Origin: Clostridia bacterium
Lineage (GTDB): Bacteria > Bacillota > Clostridia > Christensenellales > UBA1242
Assembly: GCA_017553065.1 (NCBI GenBank)
Contig: JAFZND010000003.1
Location: 1-5,450, forward strand
Direction of reading: 5' to 3'
Length of the DNA: 5,450 bases
In this document: in pieces, positions 1-5,450 of the stretch
Layout of the letters: every line of letters begins with the position of its first letter
Numbering within the stretch: position 1 is the stretch's first letter
The notes under the pieces: model-generated
What the model was told of the DNA's origin: nothing
The model's database searches: none
The model's input: the letters and a program-made list of their open reading frames with translations, nothing else
Program-made: the position numbers and the translations under genes

Positions 1-34
1 GAGGTCACGGGTTCAAGTCCCGTCATCAGCTCCA
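1..34 (+). tRNA. 3' end of a tRNA, probably tRNA-Thr (partial)
   Basis: Only the 3' part lies in the window. Reading from base 1: the last base of the anticodon stem, a 5-nt variable loop AGGTC (2-6), a perfect 5-bp T stem ACGGG/CCCGT (7-11 with 19-23) around the canonical loop TTCAAGT (12-18), the acceptor strand CATCAGC (24-30), discriminator T (31) and an encoded CCA (32-34). The AGGTC variable loop and the ATCAGC acceptor end resemble bacterial tRNA-Thr with anticodon GGU (recalled family knowledge). The anticodon is outside the window, so the amino acid identity is an inference. That it is a genuine tRNA end is nearly certain. Confidence 0.9.
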
Positions 35-48
35 TTTTTCTGCTAAGG

Positions 49-144
49 GCTTGAACGTGTGCGTTAAGACAAACACCTCGGTGGTGTGTTTGGTAGCACC
101 AGGCGTGATAGCGTTAGCGGTGCAAGTCCCGTACGTAAGCTTCA
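49..144 (+). other. tRNA-like or structured RNA element (candidate pseudo-tRNA)
   Basis: This gene-free stretch looks structured. GCTT/AAGC (49-52 with 137-140) and ACGT/ACGT (55-58 with 133-136) form an 8-bp closing stem with a GA bulge. Inside it are CAAACAC/GTGTTTG (70-76 with 86-92) and GCACC/GGTGC (96-100 with 119-123), making a three-way junction. In a competing fold, 83-100 is a good tRNA D arm (GGTGT, loop GTTTGGTA with the GG pair, GCACC). The 3' part, CAAGTCCCGT followed by AAGCTTCA, then resembles the T loop, T stem and CCA end of the tRNA at 1-34. The T stem is broken (AGCGG against CCCGT) and there is no proper anticodon arm, so it is not a working tRNA. A decayed tRNA copy is my favoured reading. 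A small structured RNA or a fragment of a group II intron 5' end (GTGTGC at 57) are alternatives. Confidence 0.35.
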
Positions 145-152
145 TTTTTTTT

Positions 153-184
153 AAAAAAGACAACGATTGTTCGTTGTCTTTTTT
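153..184. terminator. Bidirectional intrinsic terminator
   Basis: A perfect 14-bp inverted repeat, AAAAAAGACAACGA (153-166) and TCGTTGTCTTTTTT (171-184), encloses a 4-nt loop. The core GACAACGA/TCGTTGTC is flanked by an A run and a T run, so each strand yields a hairpin followed by U residues. It lies between the converging + strand tRNA region and the - strand lipoprotein gene, which stops 14 bp away, and probably ends both transcripts. Confidence 0.9.
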
Positions 185-198
185 GTTATTTTAAATAC

Positions 199-2610
199 TT
201 ATGCTAAATGCTCAATTTGTAATGCTAGTACTAATATACCGCCACCACTTGGATTGGTTGGTAAGAATGTATATAGTGTATCTCCATGAATTGTTGTATC
301 CGAACTGTTAATTGTTTTGCTATTTGCATCATATTGTCCTAGTACTACTACAAAGAATGCACCTGCTTGATCACCTTCAGTATATTGGCCAACTAAAGCA
401 ACTGTACCTTCATTAGTGATAATAATTCCAGAATGATATTGAGCAAATAATTTATATGTCATAGAATCAACATGTGATAATGCTTGAGCGGCTGCATCAG
501 GTTGTTCAGCATCTATATATACATTGTATAGCCCAATGTAATATGCATCCTCTACAGATTGTAGTAAGTCCATACCAAGTTCATCTGCACCACCAAATGA
601 CATATTGCCATATAATAAATTATCACTTGATAATAATCCTTTGCTTTCCATAAACAAGCCCATCATATTGATTTTGCCACCAATTACAAAAGATACATTA
701 TATGATTTCATCAATGCATCATTTAAGCCACCTGTTGCTGTAAACATGCCTGCTGCACTTGTAGCACCATTTAAGATAAACCAAACTTCGTCACCAACAA
801 CAAAACTCTCAACTGTAGATTCATCATCAATTGTAAAGTCAGCTAATGCTTCTGGTGATTGATCATCATTTGTGCCACAAACAACGAAAATTGCTGGGCC
901 ACCAAAACGCTTTAGTTCACTATGTGTAAGTGTATTGTTTTCACCATGCCATGTGAACAAACCAGAATTGTAGCAGTCATACACTTTGCAGTGAACTAGT
1001 GCCATGCCATTATAAGCATGATTATATTCTGCATACAATCCAACCAAACAACTGCGAACTAAGCAATTGGATGTGCTTACAGTTGCTGCAATGCTCTTTA
1101 ATCCAATTAATGAGCCAGATGCTTTCATATCTGCCTCCTCACCACTAATAGCACTATTTTCAGGATTAAAGTTTCCTACTAATTCAACATTTTTAAATGT
1201 TGCTTGTATGGATACTGAGTTGTCTCCACGGCCAACAAAGTTAAATATTGATGTGTGGCCTGCTGCATACTTTGATTGATTTTTGGAATAATAGAAACCT
1301 GTGCCTGTAATACCAGTATCTTTGTTAGTAAGACCAAATGGAATAGCACTGAAATCTAATTTAAATGAGTTACCATTAAACGTGAATGCTTCGCCTTCCA
1401 TGTAATGTGCATATAAGAATGCAAAGTCACGAGGTGTGCCAATTAAATGCTTGTAATCTTCATAATTACTGCCAACACTTGCATCTGCTGCCTCATCGGC
1501 ACTAATGAAGAATTCATCTGGTAAATCACTAGGTTTTACTGATACATTTCCATGAATGAAAATGCCATTTACTGGTGCTGCATCTGTTACACCAAGTCTG
1601 GTATAGTATGCTGCCCAATAATCAAATGAGTTACCATCTAATCTAGTTGTATGTGTTGTTGGATCGTAATAGATATCTTCACTATCTGAACCAACATAAC
1701 GCCATCCGGTAGGATTATCGCTTCCGCTATATGCTGACCTATCAAATGTGCTGGATACCAAACTCATACGACCAAGGTCTTTTACATTTTCTTGACTAAT
1801 ATTGTAGCCATCACACACTGTAACTGTAAGAGTTGCAGGTGTTACAGCTACTCCATCTTCGTCATGTGTGAAATCTGCAGGAACTGCAGAAATTGTGTAT
1901 ATATGGCCCACAGCTGCATTTGTGAATTGGAAACCAAAATTGCTGTAAGTATAAACTTCACTGCCAACTGCTGTGCCATTTTCTTTTACTGTTACACTTA
2001 AATTAAAGTAATCTGGTACAACAATTTCATCTGTAAGTTTGTCTACCACAGACATTCTTGGCTTGAATGTGAATGGGTTGTCATCACCAACTTCATAATC
2101 TGCCACTTGATAGAATTTTGAGCTATCAGTTTCGCTAGTAACTTTGCGTGCATTATAATCTGATACAAACTCTGGCTCTAAGTATGCCACAAGGTCATAA
2201 CCTTCACTTAAGTTATCAGTAACAGTAACTGTTAAGAAATCTGTGAATGTTTGGCCATAGCTTACTACATACACACTAAATTTGTATGTGCCTTCAGTTA
2301 ATGCACCTGGAGTTTCAGCGTGCAAACCACTTGTAAATAATACAAATTCTGTATCAGCTGCTGCCTCACTTACTTTAGCCAAATCAAATTGAGCTTTGGT
2401 AAGTGTTAATTCACCACTCTTAGATGTAGTAATGGTGAGTGTCATTTCATCAAATGCAGGACTATCTGTAGTTTGATAAAATGCTTGTACATTGTTTAGC
2501 TTTACTTTGGTTACTTTGTCTGCTTCATCTTTTTTGCCACATGCAGCAAGTGAAAATACTGAGCAAACTACTAAAACTAAACTAGTAACAATTGTCCAAA
2601 ATTTTTTCAT
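199..2610 (-). CDS. Large surface lipoprotein with Ig-like and beta-helix-like regions
   Basis: The product is 803 aa and I do not recognise a named family. The N-terminus is a clear lipoprotein signal: MKKF, a hydrophobic core, then the lipobox LAAC with the lipidated Cys at residue 24 and a charged GKKDEADK start to the mature chain. It should be anchored on the outer face of the membrane. Residues about 33-131 and 131-267 look like two tandem Ig-like beta domains. Each ends in a similar strand (LTVTVTD then GYD; LTVTVCD then GYN). Residues about 456-581 resemble a parallel beta-helix, with short repeating strands and recurring Asn, Gly and Cys (CLVRSC, VHCKVYDC). No catalytic residues can be assigned. 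The start at 2610 is preferred over the longer open frame to 2697 because it directly yields the signal peptide and has an AGGAG upstream. A promoter-like -10 in the upstream gap suggests its own promoter. Substrate binding or adhesion is possible but unproven. Confidence 0.88.
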   Translation of the reverse strand: MKKFWTIVTSLVLVVCSVFSLAACGKKDEADKVTKVKLNNVQAFYQTTDSPAFDEMTLTITTSKSGELTLTKAQFDLAKVSEAAADTEFVLFTSGLHAETPGALTEGTYKFSVYVVSYGQTFTDFLTVTVTDNLSEGYDLVAYLEPEFVSDYNARKVTSETDSSKFYQVADYEVGDDNPFTFKPRMSVVDKLTDEIVVPDYFNLSVTVKENGTAVGSEVYTYSNFGFQFTNAAVGHIYTISAVPADFTHDEDGVAVTPATLTVTVCDGYNISQENVKDLGRMSLVSSTFDRSAYSGSDNPTGWRYVGSDSEDIYYDPTTHTTRLDGNSFDYWAAYYTRLGVTDAAPVNGIFIHGNVSVKPSDLPDEFFISADEAADASVGSNYEDYKHLIGTPRDFAFLYAHYMEGEAFTFNGNSFKLDFSAIPFGLTNKDTGITGTGFYYSKNQSKYAAGHTSIFNFVGRGDNSVSIQATFKNVELVGNFNPENSAISGEEADMKASGSLIGLKSIAATVSTSNCLVRSCLVGLYAEYNHAYNGMALVHCKVYDCYNSGLFTWHGENNTLTHSELKRFGGPAIFVVCGTNDDQSPEALADFTIDDESTVESFVVGDEVWFILNGATSAAGMFTATGGLNDALMKSYNVSFVIGGKINMMGLFMESKGLLSSDNLLYGNMSFGGADELGMDLLQSVEDAYYIGLYNVYIDAEQPDAAAQALSHVDSMTYKLFAQYHSGIIITNEGTVALVGQYTEGDQAGAFFVVVLGQYDANSKTINSSDTTIHGDTLYTFLPTNPSGGGILVLALQIEHLA

Positions 2611-2624
2611 AAGTATTTTGTTTT

Positions 2625-2629
2625 CTCCT
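2625..2629 (-). promoter_or_regulatory. Ribosome binding site of the lipoprotein gene
   Basis: The - strand reads AAAGGAGA here, with the AGGAG core at 2625-2629. The distance to the ATG at 2610 is 14 nt, longer than usual, but no better site is visible. It supports the start at 2610 and argues against the upstream in-frame ATG at 2697. Confidence 0.65.
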
Positions 2630-2636
2630 TTTGTAA

Positions 2637-2688
2637 TTATTTGTTTTTCAACATTTATATAAACAAATAAACATTTACTTTTATTTGT
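2637..2688. repeat. Overlapping inverted repeats in the lipoprotein promoter and leader
   Basis: Three copies of one short word lie here: TTATTTGT (2637-2644), ACAAATAA (2663-2670) and TTATTTGT (2681-2688). The middle copy pairs with either neighbour. The 9-bp arms 2663-2671/2680-2688 have an 8-nt spacer; the 10-bp arms 2637-2646/2661-2670 have a 14-nt spacer. The first pair abuts the -10 box and spans the expected transcription start, as an operator would. The second would form a hairpin in the mRNA leader just upstream of the ribosome binding site. A direct repeat AACATTTA (2650-2657 and 2670-2677) is spaced 20 bp apart. Low sequence complexity means chance is a real alternative. Confidence 0.4.
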
Positions 2689-2694
2689 ATTATA
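2689..2694 (-). promoter_or_regulatory. Likely -10 box (TATAAT) of the lipoprotein promoter
   Basis: A perfect TATAAT lies on the - strand in the 104-bp gap between the BIG2-like gene and the lipoprotein gene, preceded by TGTG. No convincing -35 box lies 16-18 bp upstream; that sequence is plain A/T. Transcription would start near 2682 and leave a leader of about 70 nt. In such AT-rich DNA a chance match is possible. Confidence 0.5.
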
Positions 2695-2714
2695 CACAAA
2701 ATATATAAAATTAT

Positions 2715-3143
2715 TTATTTACACCTTACCAACACACTATCTTTTAGGGTAGATCCATCAGTTGTGCGGATAGTTACTAGCACATTGGCGCGCTTATAAA
2801 ATAGTAGTTCACCCATGCTTGTGATAATGGCACATGGTTTTTCTTCGCCATCTTCTTCATCGATATATGTAGGAACATTACTCAAACTAAATTCAACTGC
2901 ATCTGGATGTGTGGCATCACTTGGCTCGTATTTGTAAGTAATAAATACGCTTGTCTCTTCTATTTCACTAAATTCTACCCTTAGGTATTTGTTTCCGCTA
3001 ACAATTTGATCGTAACTAGTTATTTCTATTTTGGAAATATACACTTGGAATTGGTCCATACGAATTTTCATTCCAAAAAATGTAACTACTACAATGGATG
3101 CGATGTATATAATGGAGATAATAAATATAACTGATTTTCTCAT
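2715..3143 (-). CDS. Small membrane-anchored protein with a BIG2-like (bacterial Ig-like) domain
   Basis: The product is 142 aa. Residues 5-25 form one hydrophobic segment (VIFIISIIYIASIVVV), a signal anchor that should leave the rest outside the cell. Residues about 35-141 resemble a bacterial Ig-like group 2 domain: an opening ISKIEITS strand, then YEPSDATHPDAVEFSLSN, which matches the family's pattern of P-S-D-A-T-N then V-W-S-S-S-N, then AIITSMGELLF and a closing VLVTIRTTDG strand. There is no lipobox, enzyme motif or sortase signal. Its ATG overlaps the permease stop in an ATGA quartet and it has a strong ribosome binding site, so it is probably made in step with the exporter. An accessory role on the outer face of the exporter is an inference; no function can be assigned from sequence alone. 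Confidence 0.85.
   Translation of the reverse strand: MRKSVIFIISIIYIASIVVVTFFGMKIRMDQFQVYISKIEITSYDQIVSGNKYLRVEFSEIEETSVFITYKYEPSDATHPDAVEFSLSNVPTYIDEEDGEEKPCAIITSMGELLFYKRANVLVTIRTTDGSTLKDSVLVRCK
3140..3143 (-). other. ATGA start/stop overlap between permease and BIG2-like gene
   Basis: On the - strand the permease TGA and the next gene's ATG share the four bases ATGA. This usually indicates translational coupling. It also shows that UGA acts as a stop here, which argues against the Mollicutes code in which UGA is Trp. Confidence 0.9.
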
Positions 3144-4600
3144 AGTTCCATCTCCTTATATAACACTTTTGCTTTGTAAAGGAATAGCCAAATGCGAACT
3201 GCCATAAATATACATGCAAATAAGCATAGTTTTAGCCAAATATTTTTGCCTGCGTCGCTAAGGAAGAAGTATGTGAGGCCAAAAGACAAAAAGCTAATGG
3301 CAAAAGCAAGAATAGTACTTTTTAGTTCGTTTACGCTAACCACACTACTACCCTCACGCTTATATAAGTTACTTTGAGGATTTACAAAATCGATATCTGC
3401 ACTCCAAACAAGATGACCAAATGTAATGAATATTAACATAAGCAACAAAAATACATTGCCCATGTGTCCCAATTTAGCACGCGCCATGAAGATTGAACAA
3501 GATGGTAGTATTATAATTAAACTTACCACCATGTTGAATATTAACCTAGGTACCAAAACATCAAAAGGTTTGTTTGGCTTGGTTTTATTTAAGTATAGTG
3601 CGTCGCCATCTTTACTATATGCACTAGAAATTGTGATATTGTTTGCAGTAGCAAACAAAAGTATGATAAGCACATTAAAGCAAATAATCAAGTTGTTGCC
3701 CGCCAACCTTGTATTAATTGCAGCATACACTGCATTTTGAAGTAGTATAAGCACTGGGCATGCAATAATAGTTAGCACTGCACTAGATAGCACATGTGGG
3801 TCTCGAATATTGCGCAATGTTTCGTAGTAGCATGCAGACCAAAATCCTTTGCCGTGTGGCAAATTTGGTTTGTGATGCTTTACATTTACTTTGTCAAACT
3901 CAAATTGGCGTGATGCAATTTTGAGATATAATGGTCGTGAAATTAAATAATTTAGCACAAGTAATGTGCAAATTGTGCCAATAACAACTAGCAATACAAT
4001 CCATGAATACTCTGTGAACAAAATTGTTTTTACGCCTGTGACTTTGCCACACAAAAATAATGTGATAGCATAAAATGCATAGAAATATTTAGTAATAAAC
4101 TGCAAGAAATTTCTAATACCTTTGGATATTGTTGGCCAACTTTCAATTAAGTTGATATTCTCTGGTATCATGCCAATAATTTTGACAACAGCAACCACCA
4201 AACCACCTAGCAACACCACAAGGAGTGCCACTTTGATAAGTGGAAACCTATTTAAAAACTTAATTACATAGTTTGCAGGAATTGATAGCAATCCACCAAG
4301 AAGTACGGGCACTGCGGCAAGAATTACTAACATAATTATCATCCAAGGATAATATAGAAGTGAAAAACCAGATAGCACACCATATGCCACAAAAATTGGT
4401 GTGGCAAATGTGAATGTCTTTTTTATTTCACTAATGTAATACACTAGCATTTTGGATAGGTACAACTGGTCGGATGTTACCGGATATGTGATAAGTACCT
4501 GATTATCTTTGGCATAGTAAAGCGTTTTACTAAGACCTACAGTGCAAGTGAATGTATTTAATATAAAAATTACAATGTATATGGTGGCAATAATTGACAA
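3140..4600 (-). CDS. ABC-2 type exporter permease, main body (frame interrupted upstream by TAG)
   Basis: The first possible start after the amber codon is TTG at 4600, giving 486 aa, but it has no ribosome binding site. The natural gene most likely begins with ATG at 4795 and would be 551 codons, with TAG at codon 57. About twelve hydrophobic segments are visible in this part. Two similar halves can be seen: LYYAKDNQVLITYP near residue 27 and AYSKDGDALYLNKTKP near residue 327, each followed by a helix. Near residue 400 comes ADIDFVNPQSNLY, resembling the conserved IDxxxPQ-like stretch of large Firmicutes ABC exporter permeases (family recalled as ABC_tran_2, about 540 aa). It sits 7 bp downstream of the ATPase gene and should pair with it. 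Substrate unknown. Beyond the TAG the frame shows no further damage, so any inactivation would be recent. Confidence 0.82.
   Translation of the reverse strand: MSIIATIYIVIFILNTFTCTVGLSKTLYYAKDNQVLITYPVTSDQLYLSKMLVYYISEIKKTFTFATPIFVAYGVLSGFSLLYYPWMIIMLVILAAVPVLLGGLLSIPANYVIKFLNRFPLIKVALLVVLLGGLVVAVVKIIGMIPENINLIESWPTISKGIRNFLQFITKYFYAFYAITLFLCGKVTGVKTILFTEYSWIVLLVVIGTICTLLVLNYLISRPLYLKIASRQFEFDKVNVKHHKPNLPHGKGFWSACYYETLRNIRDPHVLSSAVLTIIACPVLILLQNAVYAAINTRLAGNNLIICFNVLIILLFATANNITISSAYSKDGDALYLNKTKPNKPFDVLVPRLIFNMVVSLIIILPSCSIFMARAKLGHMGNVFLLLMLIFITFGHLVWSADIDFVNPQSNLYKREGSSVVSVNELKSTILAFAISFLSFGLTYFFLSDAGKNIWLKLCLFACIFMAVRIWLFLYKAKVLYKEMEL
3152..3157 (-). promoter_or_regulatory. Ribosome binding site of the BIG2-like gene
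   Basis: AAGGAG on the - strand, 8 nt upstream of the ATG at 3143 and inside the last codons of the permease. Spacing is ideal and it fixes the start. Its strength suggests the gene can also be initiated without coupling. Confidence 0.85.
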
Positions 4601-4624
4601 TGGAATAATGCCAGATGCACTAAA

Positions 4625-4795
4625 CTAGTGCAAGTATTGACACAACCATAAAACTAGATATGCTGCAGCTGTAATTACACCAAATCCGAGCACGCCAAAA
4701 ACAACCTTGAATAAGGTTTGTTTTTTGCTATTTAGAAAAGATAAGTTTATCTTTTCTTTTAGTTGCATGACGAATAGTGTTTTGAATTTATTCAT
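4625..4795 (-). pseudogene. N-terminal part of the permease, ended by an in-frame TAG
   Basis: From ATG at 4795 the frame encodes 56 residues: a charged start (MNKFKTLFVMQLKEKINLSF), then a membrane helix at about residues 29-54 ending WLCQYLH, then TAG at 4625-4627. The frame continues without shift as FSASGIIPLS into the main permease body. This is the expected cytoplasmic N-terminus and first helix of such permeases, so the two pieces belong to one gene. The ATG is 7 bp after the ATPase stop; only a weak AAAGGAAG lies 15 nt upstream, so coupling to the ATPase is likely. The cause may be a nonsense mutation, a base-calling error or readthrough of UAG. Confidence 0.8.
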
Positions 4796-4802
4796 TGCTA
4801 CT

Positions 4803-5450
4803 TTATTTTGCTTCCTTTACTTTTTTTGTTTTTACTTTTGCTGGTTTTTCAACCTTTTCTGTTTTTAATTTGTTTTCATCCCCCACTTTCATGCGTGGTG
4901 GAGTTGATTTATCGTTGATAATCTTTAGATAGTATTCTTCTAGTGTCATACCTTGTTGTTGCAACTCTTTAAGCGTTATAACTGTTTGAATTTGACCATT
5001 TTTAATAATGGCAATGCGGTCACAAAGTTTTTCCACAATATCAATAATGTGCGATGAGAAGAACACAATATTTCCATTTTTTGCGTGCTCTTTCATACAC
5101 TCTTTTACTTGATAAATACTAGTTGGGTCAAGGCCAGTTAGTGGCTCGTCTAGTATCCATAATTTTGGAGCATGCACAAGTGCTGACATAATGGCAATTT
5201 TTTGTTTCATACCATGGCTATATGTGCGAATTGGATTATCAAAACTGCCTGTCATATCTAGCATGGTTACATATTTATTTAGGCGTTCATCGCGGTCTGC
5301 TTTGCTTACGCCATATAGGTCGGCAATGTAATTGACATATTCCCTACCTGTAAGTTTTTCGTACAAAGCATAATGGTCTGGCACAAAACCAAATTGTTGT
5401 TTTGCCATAACAGGTTGTTTGGCAATATCATAGCCATTTATTTCGATATC
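4803..5450 (-). CDS. ABC exporter ATP-binding protein (5' end beyond the window)
   Basis: The last 215 residues are visible; the frame is open to the right edge, so Walker A lies outside. The visible part starts [14 protein letters not shown], the usual stretch after Walker A. In visible numbering there follow the Q-loop region [18 protein letters not shown] (about 20-37, with Asp at the usual Gln place, as I recall for other members of this exporter group), the signature YSHGMKQK (77-84), Walker B with catalytic Glu LWILDEP (97-103), the D-loop TGLDP (105-109) and the switch His in FFSSH (130-134). All visible ATPase motifs are intact. It would power the permease encoded directly downstream. 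The C-terminus carries an odd Lys-rich tail, about 35 residues long, after the fold. The ATG at 5408 lies inside the domain and is not the start. Confidence 0.93.
   Translation of the reverse strand, partial: DIEINGYDIAKQPVMAKQQFGFVPDHYALYEKLTGREYVNYIADLYGVSKADRDERLNKYVTMLDMTGSFDNPIRTYSHGMKQKIAIMSALVHAPKLWILDEPLTGLDPTSIYQVKECMKEHAKNGNIVFFSSHIIDIVEKLCDRIAIIKNGQIQTVITLKELQQQGMTLEEYYLKIINDKSTPPRMKVGDENKLKTEKVEKPAKVKTKKVKEAK

Noticed and set aside
49..144. A functional second tRNA (for example Pro, from a CTCGGTG loop at 77-83)
   Set aside because: The loop would have T at position 37, its stem is only 4 bp, and no cloverleaf with matching acceptor and T stems can be drawn around it.
605..1279. 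Two + strand open frames (605-862 and 1067-1279)
   Set aside because: They lie wholly within the well-supported - strand lipoprotein gene, show low-information composition and have no initiation signals.
1792..2001. A 69-codon + strand frame rich in Cys, resembling a cysteine-rich peptide
   Set aside because: It is antisense to the lipoprotein gene. Its Cys codons (TGC, TGT) are the complements of GCA Ala and ACA Thr codons in the real gene, and there is no ribosome binding site.
2611..2697. A 29-codon N-terminal extension of the lipoprotein from ATG 2697
   Set aside because: It would bury the signal peptide, would overlap the likely promoter, and ignores the AGGAG before ATG 2610.
3140..3142. 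Mycoplasma-type code with UGA as Trp
   Set aside because: TGA forms a normal ATGA overlap with a gene having a strong ribosome binding site; reading through adds only a short meaningless extension, and Trp is written TGG elsewhere.
3016..3740. Short frames at 3016-3219 (-), 3192-3377 (+) and 3426-3740 (+)
   Set aside because: They overlap the permease and BIG2-like genes in other frames and have no domain or start signal of their own.
4598..4600. TTG at 4600 as the true permease start
   Set aside because: No ribosome binding site precedes it, and the in-frame upstream codons encode the expected first helix from ATG 4795.
1..5450. CRISPR array, insertion sequence or phage genes
   Set aside because: No regularly spaced repeats, transposase or phage-like frames were seen on either strand.

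Overview
The window is AT-rich and uses the standard bacterial stop code. UGA ends the permease inside a classical ATGA overlap, and Trp is written TGG. AAGGAG-type ribosome binding sites, a Gram-positive style lipobox, a BIG2-like surface domain and a tRNA 3' end with discriminator U followed by an encoded CCA together suggest a low-GC Bacillota (Firmicutes) genome, plausibly an uncultured gut-type lineage. The exact lineage cannot be fixed from the sequence.

Layout from left to right. Positions 1-34 are the 3' end of a tRNA (probably tRNA-Thr) on the + strand. Positions 35-152 hold no gene, but they contain a tRNA-like or structured element whose 3' end is a degraded echo of that tRNA's T arm. 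A perfect 14-bp hairpin at 153-184 is a bidirectional terminator shared by the converging tRNA and protein transcripts. Everything to its right is on the - strand.

Read in transcription order (right to left), the protein genes are: an ABC exporter ATPase running off the right edge (5450-4803); its large two-repeat ABC-2 type permease (4795-3140); a small membrane-anchored BIG2-like protein translationally coupled to the permease (3143-2715); and, after a 104-bp gap with its own likely promoter, a large lipoprotein with Ig-like and beta-helix regions (2610-199). The ATPase and permease should form one exporter. The BIG2-like protein and the lipoprotein would sit on the outer face of the membrane, so the locus looks like an exporter plus surface-protein module of unknown substrate.

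The most notable oddity is a single in-frame amber codon (TAG) at codon 57 of the permease. It separates the start codon and first membrane helix from an otherwise open 494-codon frame. No protein gene whose end is visible here uses TAG as its terminator, so the choice between nonsense mutation, sequencing error and amber recoding remains open. The second notable point is the structured or pseudo-tRNA element at 49-144. The third is a set of overlapping AT-rich inverted repeats over the transcription start of the lipoprotein gene. I found no clear evidence of an entirely new system; these three are the places to look.
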